Positions 16,441 to 24,362 of a stretch of 33,624 nt of DNA are shown here, piece after piece. Under the pieces are notes generated by a model. The model did no database searches. It saw only the letters and a list, made by a program, of their open reading frames with translations, and was not told the DNA's origin. Position 1 is the stretch's first letter; every line of letters begins with the position of its first letter. Location of the stretch: positions 1 to 33,624 of the forward strand of contig CALXVT010000014.1 of assembly GCA_944392175.1 (NCBI GenBank), in the 5' to 3' direction. Made by a program: the position numbers and the translations under genes. Source of the DNA: an uncultured Clostridia bacterium. GTDB taxonomy: Bacteria > Bacillota > Clostridia > TANB77 > CAG-508.

Positions 16441-16893
16441 CTAAAAAATATTATACCCACGCATACCGTCTTTATCAAAGATTATTTGATATGTTGACAT
16501 ATTTATTACTTTTTCTACGTCAACTCCCCAATCAATAATTTCTCCCTGATAAAGAGCTTTGCAAAAATAGAATTTTCCAACTTCCATTTTTTTACCAAAA
16601 AAAGTGATAAATTCATCATCTTTTAGGTTTATACACTCTCTTTTATAAATTGGTGTTGGTAACTGTTCTTCATTTTTACTAGTTTTAACAGTCTTTTCTC
16701 CTTTTTTTGCTTCCTCAAGTGTATGATTTGGGCTTACAGGCATATACAAAAAATGTATTTCCTTATCAGTTTTTGCTACTGCTTCGAAAAGCCCATTCCG
16801 AATATTTCCAGTAACACTACTAAATTTTTGTGGGATGGTTACTTTACCATTTTTTTCTTTTTCCCTTAAGTCGTCAATTATTATCTCCCTCAT
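16441..16893 (-). CDS. Unknown protein with one DFI/DGxxGYN module (paralogue 3)
   Basis: A 150-residue unknown related to the two genes downstream. Its C-terminal half is one module: DEFITFFGKKMEVGKFYFC (93-111) and FDKDGMRGYNIF (139-150). The N-terminal half may be a decayed or diverged first module; GKVTIPQKF (16-24) resembles GRQVTIPKYL inside copy 2 of paralogue 1. The conserved PGD of the others is VGK here. No signal peptide. ATG at 16893 lies 8 nt after GGGAGG. It has its own promoter. Function unknown. Confidence 0.65.
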   Translation of the reverse strand: MREIIIDDLREKEKNGKVTIPQKFSSVTGNIRNGLFEAVAKTDKEIHFLYMPVSPNHTLEEAKKGEKTVKTSKNEEQLPTPIYKRECINLKDDEFITFFGKKMEVGKFYFCKALYQGEIIDWGVDVEKVINMSTYQIIFDKDGMRGYNIF

Positions 16894-16929
16894 CCGTTAT
16901 TCCTCCCTAACAACATATTTAGTTCTTAT

Positions 16930-16958
16930 ATTTTATCACAATTTTACGTAATCTTCAA
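16930..16958 (-). promoter_or_regulatory. Promoter of paralogue 3 with shared TTTACRTAAT element
   Basis: TTGAAG (16958-16953), 17-bp spacer, TAAAAT (16935-16930). The spacer carries TTTACGTAAT (16943-16952, plus strand), 7 bp from the -10. Here the core is a full palindrome, TTACGTAA. Confidence 0.65.
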
Positions 16959-17008
16959 TGTAAGTTAAGCAGAATTCACACTTTTTTGAATTTTTCCTTA
17001 GAAACACC

Positions 17009-17037
17009 TTGACTTTTTAAGATTCTTGTATTAAAAT
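17009..17037 (+). promoter_or_regulatory. rplM-rpsI promoter
   Basis: TTGACT (17009-17014), 17-bp spacer, TAAAAT (17032-17037). It is divergent from the paralogue 3 promoter, about 50 bp away. Confidence 0.7.
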
Positions 17038-17043
17038 TATTAT

Positions 17044-17145
17044 GCTAATTTTATGAATTAGCTTTTAAATTAGTCAATAAGTAATAATTATATAAGCCTC
17101 TCCCCGGTAGTTTATATATTTAAAGCTTATTATATAAATTAAAAT
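17044..17145 (+). promoter_or_regulatory. Structured leader of rplM, probable L13 autoregulatory leader
   Basis: The leader starts with a perfect hairpin GCTAATT/AATTAGC (17044-17062), then a longer stem in which ATATAAGC (about 17090-17097) pairs with GCTTATTATAT (about 17125-17135) around an apical region with CTCTCCCCGGTAG. L13 operons of low-GC Gram-positives are known to carry an autoregulatory leader; I assign it from position and structure, not from a covariance match. Confidence 0.5.
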
Positions 17146-17168
17146 TTTGAATGGAGGGTAATTTTACC

Positions 17169-17603
17169 ATGAATAATACTACATATAGTGTAAAAGGAAA
17201 AGAAATCGAAAGTAAATGGTATATTTTAGATGCAGCAAATAAACCAGTTGGTAGAGTTGCAACAGAGGCTGCAAGATTATTAAGAGGAAAACACAAACCA
17301 ACTTATACACCAAACTTAGATGTTGGAGATCACGTAATTATAATAAACTGTTCTGAAGCAACATTTACAGGAAAAAAATTAGATCAAAAATTCTATAGAC
17401 GTCATTCTGGATATCCAGGAGGATTAAAAGAAACTTCAGCAAGAAATATGATGGCTACAAGACCTGAAAGAGCAATGATGATTGCTGTTAAAGGAATGCT
17501 TCCACATAATTCTTTAGGAAGAAAAATGTTAACAAAATTAAGAGTATATGCTGGTAGTGAACATGAAAACATGGCACAAAAACCAGAAATATGGAATTTC
17601 TAA
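17169..17603 (+). CDS. rplM: 50S ribosomal protein L13
   Basis: Large-subunit assembly protein. The 144-residue protein has the L13 features [51 protein letters not shown] and [16 protein letters not shown] start at the ATG at 17169: GGAGGG lies 10 nt upstream and the protein then matches the family N-terminus. The in-frame ATG at 17151 overlaps that ribosome site. It is followed by rpsI after 39 nt, the universal pair. Confidence 0.98.
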   Translation: MNNTTYSVKGKEIESKWYILDAANKPVGRVATEAARLLRGKHKPTYTPNLDVGDHVIIINCSEATFTGKKLDQKFYRRHSGYPGGLKETSARNMMATRPERAMMIAVKGMLPHNSLGRKMLTKLRVYAGSEHENMAQKPEIWNF

Positions 17604-17642
17604 TATAGGATTATATCCAAAAAATTAAGGAGGAATTTTTAA

Positions 17643-18047
17643 ATGGCAAAGGCAGGAGAAAAAATAATGTTCTATGGAACAGGTAGAAGAAAAAATGCAA
17701 TAGCTAGAGTTAGATTAATAGAAGGAAAAGGAAATATCACAATTAATGGAAAAAGCTTAGATGAATATTTCGGATTAGAAACATTAAAATATATTGTAAG
17801 ACAACCATTAAACGTAACAAATACAGCTGATAAATTTGATGTTATTTGTAAAGTTCAAGGTGGAGGATTTACAGGTCAAGCAGGAGCTATAAGACATGGT
17901 ATTGCTAGAGCTTTAAATGAAGCTAACTCAGAATATAGACCAGTATTAAAATCTAATGGATTCTTAACAAGAGATCCACGTATGAAAGAAAGAAAGAAAT
18001 ATGGTCTTAAAAAAGCTAGAAAAGCACCACAATTCTCAAAAAGATAA
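17643..18047 (+). CDS. rpsI: 30S ribosomal protein S9
   Basis: Small-subunit protein whose C-terminal tail reaches the P-site tRNA. The 134-residue protein has [33 protein letters not shown] and the basic C-terminal tail ending QFSKR with the conserved terminal Lys-Arg. The ATG follows AAGGAGG by 9 nt. It is the last gene of the only plus-strand operon here. Confidence 0.98.
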   Translation: MAKAGEKIMFYGTGRRKNAIARVRLIEGKGNITINGKSLDEYFGLETLKYIVRQPLNVTNTADKFDVICKVQGGGFTGQAGAIRHGIARALNEANSEYRPVLKSNGFLTRDPRMKERKKYGLKKARKAPQFSKR

Positions 18048-18050
18048 TAT

Positions 18051-18090
18051 ATACAAAAAACGGAAGTATAAATACTTCCGTTTTTTGTAT
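18051..18090. terminator. Bidirectional terminator between rpsI and the AIM24 gene
   Basis: Perfect 19-bp stem (18051-18069 with 18072-18090), 2-nt loop, core ACGGAAGTAT, with A6 and T6 runs inside the arms. It serves convergent transcripts from both sides. Confidence 0.92.
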
Positions 18091-18102
18091 TTACTTTATT
18101 AT

Positions 18103-18897
18103 CTATCTAGCTAACGAAGTAGCCGATGCAGTTGTTAAATTTCTTACAGGAGCCATTAAAACTTTTCCTGTACCTCTGTACACATTTACAAATCCTTCTC
18201 CTGAAACAGCTGAGCCTATTAAACTCTTTGTTGATTTTTCAACAGTAAATTCAAGTCCTTTTGACCAAGCCACAGCAAAGTTTCCATCTATTCTTAATAC
18301 GTCATTTTGTAATTCTACTTCAACTAATTCTTCTCTAGGCACTGGTGATTCTAATGCAACAAATCCACTTCCTGAAAGACTTAAATTAAATAAACCTTCA
18401 TTTCCTAAAACTGCTGATGATAAATTACTACGCATAACAACGTTTTGTTGAATTTTAGACTCGCATGCTAAAAATAATCCATCATCTAAAACTATTCCTC
18501 CATCCCAAGCTGATAAATCTTCTAATAAAATATGTTTATATGTAGGTTCTAATACTAAAGTTCCAGTTCCTCTATATTTTGGTTTTACTGCACTTTCTTT
18601 TGTAACACTTCCTTTTATAGCTTTTCCTAAAAAGTCCCCTACTCCTTTAACATCTGCAACTGATTCTACATTTCCAACTGACCATTGCATAGCTCCTGCA
18701 CTAATTGTATATTCATTATCTTCTAATTCTATTAAAAGTTGTCTTTTTCTTACATTCATTCTTGAACAATAATAAGCAGTTATTGCTGTTGATGGCATTA
18801 CACTTAAATCAGACATGTATTCTATAACCTTCATCCCAGCTTTTGCATCTGCTACACGAATATCATCATTATCTTGTAAATTATTAATTCTATACAT
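18103..18897 (-). CDS. AIM24 family protein (DUF124/TIGR00266-like)
   Basis: A 264-residue beta-rich protein of the AIM24 family, named for a yeast mitochondrial protein; bacterial roles are poorly known. Typical features: an early YCSRMNVRKRQLLIEL segment, GAMQWSVGNVES, the Gly-rich YRGTGTLVLEP strand, GGIVLDDGLFLACES, LSGSGFVALESPV, and the closing YRGTGKVLMAP. No signal peptide or membrane helix. The ATG follows AAAGGAGG. It has a fully consensus promoter, so it may be well expressed. The transglutaminase-fold gene lies just upstream. Confidence 0.85.
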   Translation of the reverse strand: MYRINNLQDNDDIRVADAKAGMKVIEYMSDLSVMPSTAITAYYCSRMNVRKRQLLIELEDNEYTISAGAMQWSVGNVESVADVKGVGDFLGKAIKGSVTKESAVKPKYRGTGTLVLEPTYKHILLEDLSAWDGGIVLDDGLFLACESKIQQNVVMRSNLSSAVLGNEGLFNLSLSGSGFVALESPVPREELVEVELQNDVLRIDGNFAVAWSKGLEFTVEKSTKSLIGSAVSGEGFVNVYRGTGKVLMAPVRNLTTASATSLAR

Positions 18898-18926
18898 ATC
18901 TTTTCCTCCTTTGTTATTATGAAAAA

Positions 18927-18955
18927 ATTATATATATAATAATTCTTCTTGTCAA
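18927..18955 (-). promoter_or_regulatory. Consensus SigA promoter of the AIM24 gene
   Basis: TTGACA (18955-18950), exactly 17 bp, TATAAT (18932-18927). The only full-consensus promoter I found in the window. Confidence 0.8.
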
Positions 18956-18975
18956 TTTAAATATATAAAATAAAC

Positions 18976-19617
18976 TTATTCACGAATTTTATCTACAAAA
19001 TCTCTTTTATCTAGCATATTCCAAACTTCATTTTGTAATTTATTCATATTTTGAATACAATTAATTTTTATTCCATTTAATTCTATATTACTATAATCAT
19101 CTGTATATGCATAAGCATATCTTCTACTACTTATATTTCTATCTTCCAAATCTAAAGAACTTAGTCTTACATCTCTTATATCTTTTACAGGAGCATCTGT
19201 ATCAATTAATATCCATTTTCCTCTTTTTTCTGTATCTACTAAAAATGATGCCACATAAAAATGTCCATCTCTTCCAGTATCTTTATTTATTGTTAGAATC
19301 TGCATTGTAGGAATTTCTTTACACCTTGCAATTGAAGTAAATAAAGTACTACTATCGCAACATCCTGTTCTTTCTTTAGATTCTAATATTTCTGCTGAAC
19401 TCCTTTTAAACTTCCTTTCATCTTTATCATTATGAATTCGCACAGTATTTTGATTAATCCATAATAATATTTTTCTTACAGTTAAACCATCTGTAGGCTC
19501 ATTAATGCTATTTGCTATTTCTATTATTTTTTTATTACAATTAGTTCTATTTCCAAATTGTAAATATTTATTTTTATTATCAAATTCTGGTTTGCATATT
19601 AATCCTTCTTTTATCAC
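18976..19617 (-). CDS. Transglutaminase-fold protein
   Basis: A 213-residue protein with a papain-like transglutaminase-superfamily core: Cys87 in RTGCCDSSTLFTSIAR, His119 in GRDGHFYVASF and Asp139 in WILIDTD, in the right order and spacing for a catalytic triad. Two adjacent Cys (86, 87) occupy the nucleophile site; family spacing favours Cys87. No signal peptide, so probably cytoplasmic peptidase or similar, not cell-wall. Start GTG at 19617, 7 nt after AAGAGGTG. A promoter-like pair (TTGCAA, 16 bp, TATAAT at 19637-19664) overlaps the upstream terminator. Substrate unknown. Confidence 0.75.
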   Translation of the reverse strand: MIKEGLICKPEFDNKNKYLQFGNRTNCNKKIIEIANSINEPTDGLTVRKILLWINQNTVRIHNDKDERKFKRSSAEILESKERTGCCDSSTLFTSIARCKEIPTMQILTINKDTGRDGHFYVASFLVDTEKRGKWILIDTDAPVKDIRDVRLSSLDLEDRNISSRRYAYAYTDDYSNIELNGIKINCIQNMNKLQNEVWNMLDKRDFVDKIRE

Positions 19618-19654
19618 TATAACACACCTCTTCTTTATTATATCAAACAGAAAA

Positions 19655-19683
19655 CCAGTTGCAAGTTATTAACTTGCAACTGG
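19655..19683 (-). terminator. Terminator of the GH13 gene
   Basis: Perfect 13-bp stem CCAGTTGCAAGTT/AACTTGCAACTGG, loop of 3 nt, followed on the minus strand by TTTTC, 26 nt past the stop. Confidence 0.85.
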
Positions 19684-19708
19684 CTAGTTTAGTGAAAGAA
19701 GGTTTTAA

Positions 19709-21526
19709 TTATGCTCCTAATAAAGCTATTGCTCCTTTTGAGTGTATTACATTATTTTTAGCGTTATACATACTAATTATTTCTCCTCTGTATTTAATTC
19801 CCATATCATGATCTCCGTTGTTAACAATAACAATTATTTTTTTGTCATCTTTAACTCTTTTGAATACGAATTGATCCTTCGTAAGTTTTGAAACCTCTGT
19901 ATCTGCAACACATAAAAAATCATGATATTTATGACGTATTTTAATAAGTTCTCTTACATAAGATGTTATGTCTTTATCTCTTTTTCCCCAAGGGAATGAT
20001 TTCCTATTAGATAAATTGCCATATCCTTGAACACCTGCTTCGTCTCCATAGAAAATTGCAAAGAATCCTGGCCAGAATGTTAAAATAAAATCTTCCAATT
20101 TTAATAATTTTTTAGCTCTTTTATATACATCTCTTGGTAATGTATATTCTTGTAACCATTTTAAATTATCTTCAAATTCCTTTTTAAGATTCCAAGGCCA
20201 TTCTCTTCTTATATTTCCCTTTTCTAGGAAAACTCCTTCATTTGCATAAAGATTAATTTGCCGGCTTATATCATGTGTAGAAGTAAAATTCATGGCCGTA
20301 TGGATAATTCCCTCAGGAAATTCCTGTAACTCCTCATAAATTTTTTCTCTAAGATATATGTCGTCTTTTAAATTAATATAATCCATTAATGGGGCTTTCA
20401 AATAATAATTCATAAATGAATTGGCGCTTTTACCATCCAAAATGTAATTTCTGTTCATTCTAAATGGATTTTTCCATACTTCAATTATCATTAAGAAGTC
20501 TGGCTTATTGCGCCTGCAAGCTTCTGCCATAAGATTAATAAAATAATCTGTAAGGTCATCAGCAACATCAATTCTAAGTCCATCAATGCCTAACGAAAAC
20601 AGCCAATCAATTACTCCTCCTACACCGCAAATGTAGCCTTGATACTCTTTAGAATCTTTATCTAACACAACTTCATCTGGAATTCCCCACCAATAATCAA
20701 ATATTATTTTTCCATTTTCTATTCTGGTCTTAAAAAATAAGAAATATTTAGATTGTGGACCCTGATATGCACCTGGCTCTTTATATTTTCCTGATTTATT
20801 ATAATAGACACTATCTTTTCCAACATGGTTAAAAGATACATCCATTATAACCTTCATACCTACACTGTGAGCTGCATTTATAAAATCTATTAGATCTATT
20901 TCTCCACCAAAAAATGGATCAATCATTCTAAAGTTTTCTGCATCATATTTATGGTTAGAATCACTAATAAATGTTGGATTAAGATATAAAACGTCTATTC
21001 CTAGCCTTTTTAAATATTTTAATCTCTTTTTAATACCTTTAAAGTTTCCACCATAAAAATCATGTGCCCACTCTCCATTTTTATCAGGTCCTACAATTGG
21101 AGGTTCATTCCAATCTTTGTGAATAGTACGTGTACCAGTTTCTTCGATTTTTACACTGTAATCTCGACAGAATCTATCTGGGAAAATTTGATACATTACT
21201 GCATCCCTTGCCCAGTCAGGCACCTTAAAACTTACAGACATTTTCTTTTCATCAGATTCATGGTATTTTGTCCATTCAGACATAAAAGAAAACTTATATC
21301 TGTAAATTGCGCATCTTTCGAGATAAGTTACTTTTTCAAAATAAGCATATTCATCATCTTGTCCTTTATAATCTAAATGTACATAATTTTCTTTCATTCC
21401 AGCAAGCCGTACTTTTACGTCATCAATCCAGCCGTACATTGTCATACTAATACGTGCACTAAATTTAACTTCTGCTCCTTTTTCTTCTTCATTAAACTTT
21501 TTTGCACTACAGTAGAATCCTTCCAT
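19709..21526 (-). CDS. GH13 alpha-amylase family glycosidase, neopullulanase-like
   Basis: Predicted cytoplasmic alpha-glucan hydrolase (no signal peptide). The 605-residue protein has an N-terminal beta domain (about 1-100) like that of neopullulanase or cyclomaltodextrinase, then the GH13 barrel: DAVMYQIFPDRF (108-119), region I DVSFNHVG (229-236), region II GLRIDVADD with nucleophile Asp320, region III EVW with acid Glu349, and region IV STHD (His418, Asp419). A C-terminal beta domain follows. The ATG at 21526 is 4 nt after GGGAGGAGAA; an in-frame start 42 nt upstream would cover that site. Bases look less AT-rich than the neighbours. Likely role is hydrolysis of imported maltodextrins or cyclodextrins. 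Confidence 0.9.
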   Translation of the reverse strand: MEGFYCSAKKFNEEEKGAEVKFSARISMTMYGWIDDVKVRLAGMKENYVHLDYKGQDDEYAYFEKVTYLERCAIYRYKFSFMSEWTKYHESDEKKMSVSFKVPDWARDAVMYQIFPDRFCRDYSVKIEETGTRTIHKDWNEPPIVGPDKNGEWAHDFYGGNFKGIKKRLKYLKRLGIDVLYLNPTFISDSNHKYDAENFRMIDPFFGGEIDLIDFINAAHSVGMKVIMDVSFNHVGKDSVYYNKSGKYKEPGAYQGPQSKYFLFFKTRIENGKIIFDYWWGIPDEVVLDKDSKEYQGYICGVGGVIDWLFSLGIDGLRIDVADDLTDYFINLMAEACRRNKPDFLMIIEVWKNPFRMNRNYILDGKSANSFMNYYLKAPLMDYINLKDDIYLREKIYEELQEFPEGIIHTAMNFTSTHDISRQINLYANEGVFLEKGNIRREWPWNLKKEFEDNLKWLQEYTLPRDVYKRAKKLLKLEDFILTFWPGFFAIFYGDEAGVQGYGNLSNRKSFPWGKRDKDITSYVRELIKIRHKYHDFLCVADTEVSKLTKDQFVFKRVKDDKKIIVIVNNGDHDMGIKYRGEIISMYNAKNNVIHSKGAIALLGA

Positions 21527-21541
21527 AGTATTCTCCTCCCT

Positions 21542-21554
21542 CCTTAATTTAAGG
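21542..21554. promoter_or_regulatory. Palindrome just upstream of the GH13 ribosome site
   Basis: CCTTAA-T-TTAAGG, perfect 6+6 around one base, between promoter and ribosome site. It could be a small operator or chance. Confidence 0.3.
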
Positions 21555-21587
21555 AAAAAACTATTCAACTCCTTTCACTTAATGAGT

Positions 21588-21616
21588 ACTTTATTATTTT
21601 AAATTCGTTTTGTCAA
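21588..21616 (-). promoter_or_regulatory. Promoter of the GH13 gene
   Basis: TTGACA (21616-21611), 17-bp spacer, TAAAGT (21593-21588). It lies just past the yraN stop, so the glycosidase has its own promoter rather than relying on the comM operon. Confidence 0.65.
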
Positions 21617-21621
21617 ACTTC

Positions 21622-21966
21622 TTAAAAAGCATTTTTTACGTGATTTACCACGTAATTTCCTCTTATTTGGTAGATTTCAATTACATCAAACCTAATTTCG
21701 GAAAATTTTATCCTTTCTTTATATATATAATAATTTGTACAATTTTTAATTCTCTTTACTTTTTCTTTATTTACAGCTTCTATTGGATTTCCATATCTAT
21801 CATTGCTTCGTGCTTTTACTTCTATAATGACTAATATATTATTAAAAAAAGCAATTATATCTATTTCTCCTCTTCTATTTCTGTAATTTGTTTTTAGAAT
21901 TTTATATTTCATTTTTTCTAAATACTTAATTGCTGTATTTTCTCCAATTTTTCCTAATTTATTCAT
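21622..21966 (-). CDS. yraN: YraN family (UPF0102) predicted nuclease-fold protein
   Basis: A 114-residue protein with the restriction-endonuclease-like core of UPF0102: GKIGENTAIKYLEKM, then NRRGEIDIIA and VIIEVKARSNDRYG, which supply the Asp, Glu-x-Lys metal and catalytic residues. Activity in cells is not well defined. The ATG overlaps the dprA stop by 4 nt (ATGA), so translation is coupled. It usually neighbours comM and dprA, as here. Confidence 0.92.
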   Translation of the reverse strand: MNKLGKIGENTAIKYLEKMKYKILKTNYRNRRGEIDIIAFFNNILVIIEVKARSNDRYGNPIEAVNKEKVKRIKNCTNYYIYKERIKFSEIRFDVIEIYQIRGNYVVNHVKNAF

Positions 21967-22829
21967 ACTTTTACAAACATATCTCCTGGTAATACTCTTA
22001 TATATTCTTTAATTTCTAACATTGTTAGTTTTTGACTTACTTCTTGAATAGGTATATTTGTTTTATAACATATTGTGTTTATATCTGTTGGACTATTACC
22101 TATTGCCTTATAAATTTCTTTATATTCTTTAGGCACATTTTTTTCTTCATATTTCCATTTTTGCACAATATCTTCTCTTAATTTTTTTATACCTAATTCA
22201 CTAAAAATGTCTTCTACATTTATTACCAGTTTTGCTCCTTTCTGAATTAATTTATTTGTTCCTACTCCTAACTTGCTATCTATATTACTTGGCAAACAAA
22301 AAACTTTTTTCCCTTGTTTAAATCCTAAATTTGCAGTTATTGTACTACCACTTCTGTATTTAGCTTCTATTACTAATATTCCTTCTGAAATGGCGCTTAT
22401 AAGCCTATTTCTTTTTGGGAAATTTGACATTTTTACTTCAGCATTATTTGGATATTCTGAAATGATACATCCTCCATTTTCTATAATATCATCTGCAAGT
22501 TTAATATTTTCCTTTGGATAAATATTATTAAGTCCTGAACCTAGTACTGCTATAGTATTTCCTATATTCTTTAATGCTCCTTTGTGGGCAAATTCATCTA
22601 TACCTATAGCTAATCCACTTATTACACAAACTCCATTTTTAGAAATAGAATTTGCAAATTTATATGCCTGATTAATTCCATATTTAGAGCAATCTCTTGA
22701 GCCTACTATTGCAATTCCTAATTTATTTAGAAGTTCTATATTCCCTCTAGCATATATCTTTTTAGGAAAGTCTTTTATCTTTAATAATTTTTTTGGATAT
22801 CTATAATCTCTATAATCGATTTCTATAAT
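21963..22829 (-). CDS. dprA: DNA processing protein DprA, short form with non-canonical start
   Basis: Binds incoming single-stranded DNA and loads RecA during transformation. About 288 residues with an intact Rossmann-like core: YPKKLLKIKDFPKKIYARGN, AIVGSR, VISGLAIGIDEFAHKGAL, AVLGSGLNNIYP, then ISEYP, a GSTITA-like phosphate loop and a C-terminal winged-helix part. The N-terminal SAM/HhH domain of longer DprA is absent. The frame is open without interruption from the comM stop, but no ATG, GTG or TTG occurs before 22430, which is deep inside the fold. The likely start is ATT at 22829, 7 nt after GAAGGG at the end of comM. Starting at 22430 would delete about half of the Rossmann fold. Confidence 0.85.
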   Translation of the reverse strand: MIEIDYRDYRYPKKLLKIKDFPKKIYARGNIELLNKLGIAIVGSRDCSKYGINQAYKFANSISKNGVCVISGLAIGIDEFAHKGALKNIGNTIAVLGSGLNNIYPKENIKLADDIIENGGCIISEYPNNAEVKMSNFPKRNRLISAISEGILVIEAKYRSGSTITANLGFKQGKKVFCLPSNIDSKLGVGTNKLIQKGAKLVINVEDIFSELGIKKLREDIVQKWKYEEKNVPKEYKEIYKAIGNSPTDINTICYKTNIPIQEVSQKLTMLEIKEYIRVLPGDMFVKV

Positions 22830-22830
22830 T

Positions 22831-24339
22831 TTACATCCCTTCTTTATATAATTTTTCTAAACATCTATATTGAACAGCTTCTGCTATAGCTTGAATATCT
22901 ATATTCTCTTTATAATTCAAATCTGCTATAGTTCTCGAAACTTTTAATATATTGTTATATGACCTTACACTTAATCCCATTTTTATATATAATTCTTTAA
23001 CAAATTCATTTGTTTGCTTATCTAAAGCACAATACTTCTTTATTTGATTAGAATTTAATTCTGAATTTGTTAATATACCTTCTTTTTTATACCTTTCTTT
23101 TTGTAGTTCTCTCGCCTGTTTAACTCTATTCTTAATATCTTGGCTTTTTTCGCATATTTGGTTTTTAGATACAAATCTATAATCTACCTTTTTAACATTT
23201 ACCTGTAAATCTATTCTATCAATTATAGCTTTTCCTATTTTTGATAAATAGTTTCTTATTTTGTTTTTACTACAAACACATTCTTTTATATTTGAAGCAT
23301 AATAACCACATGGACATGGATTCATTGCAGCTATTAGAACAAATTTACTTGGATACATAGCAGATCCGCTAACTCTATCTAATTTAACAAATTTTGTATC
23401 TAATATATTTTTTAACAAATTAATTTTATTTCTATCAAACTCTGGAAATTCATCCATAAATAATATTCCTAAATTTGCAATACTAACTGCACCTGGCTTT
23501 GGATATCTCCCTCCTCCAACAAAAGCATTTAAAGTGATATTAGGACTTATCTCTATAAAAGGTCTGTTAATCTTTAAATTTTCTTTTATATTTCCTAATA
23601 TGCTATTTATTTTCATGACTTCTATTATTTCTTCATAATTTAATTCTGGATAAATTGTTATAGCTCTTTTAGCAAGCATTGTTTTTCCAACTCCTGGTGA
23701 ACCAACTAAAATTATACTATGTTCACCTGCAGCAGAAATTTCTAATGCTCTTTTTACTTTTTCTTGCCCAAATACTTCTGACATATCTATATTAAATTCT
23801 TTTTCTTTTATAACAGGATTTTTATTTAAGATAAAAAAATAATTTTTTTCGATTAAATTTTGAAGTGTTTTTACACCTAAGATTTCTAAATCTTTTACAA
23901 ACATAGCTTCATTCAAATTTTCATATGGGATATATACTTTTTTTATTCCTAGCCTTTTTGCCTCTAAACACATTGGTAATATTCCATTTACAGCTTTTAT
24001 ACTTCCATCATAAGAAATTTCACCTATGTATAAAACATCTTTATTTTCTGGCTGAACAATTCCTAGGTTTTGTAGAACACCAACTGCTATGGCTAAATCA
24101 AAATTCGTTCCTTCTTTTTTTATTTCTGCTGGTGCTAAATTTATACTAATTTTTTTACCAGGAATTTTTATTTTGCAATTTTTTAAAGCTACTTTTATTC
24201 TTTCTTTTGCTTCTTGAATGCTTTTATCTAGCATTCCAACCATTTCCCAATTAGGAATTCCAGAAGAAATATCTACTTGTACTTCTATAATACTTCCTAC
24301 TGTACCAAATAAAGATATAGTTTTTACTATTGATAACAA
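22831..24339 (-). CDS. comM: ComM/YifB family Mg-chelatase-like AAA+ ATPase
   Basis: AAA+ helicase of the ComM family, which promotes branch migration in integration of transformed DNA. The 502-residue protein has an N-terminal Lon-protease-like fold (GTVGSIIEVQVDISSG, ISINLAPAEIKKEG), Walker A GSPGVGKT (213-220), Walker B GILFMDE (291-297), the Mg-chelatase part SKFVLIAAMNPCPCGYY with a Cys-rich knuckle (CPCG and CVCS), and a C-terminal SYNNILKVSRTIADL segment. The start is TTG at 24339 with GGTGG 6 nt upstream, matching the family N-terminus. First gene of comM-dprA-yraN, behind a long structured leader. The rest of the uptake machinery is not in the window. Confidence 0.94.
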   Translation of the reverse strand: MLSIVKTISLFGTVGSIIEVQVDISSGIPNWEMVGMLDKSIQEAKERIKVALKNCKIKIPGKKISINLAPAEIKKEGTNFDLAIAVGVLQNLGIVQPENKDVLYIGEISYDGSIKAVNGILPMCLEAKRLGIKKVYIPYENLNEAMFVKDLEILGVKTLQNLIEKNYFFILNKNPVIKEKEFNIDMSEVFGQEKVKRALEISAAGEHSIILVGSPGVGKTMLAKRAITIYPELNYEEIIEVMKINSILGNIKENLKINRPFIEISPNITLNAFVGGGRYPKPGAVSIANLGILFMDEFPEFDRNKINLLKNILDTKFVKLDRVSGSAMYPSKFVLIAAMNPCPCGYYASNIKECVCSKNKIRNYLSKIGKAIIDRIDLQVNVKKVDYRFVSKNQICEKSQDIKNRVKQARELQKERYKKEGILTNSELNSNQIKKYCALDKQTNEFVKELYIKMGLSVRSYNNILKVSRTIADLNYKENIDIQAIAEAVQYRCLEKLYKEGM

Positions 24340-24362
24340 ATTTTACCACCTTATATTAATTT

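Noticed and set aside
22430..22829. Frameshift or pseudogene in dprA
   Set aside because: The frame runs without stop from the end of comM and all DprA core motifs are intact in it; only a standard start codon is missing.
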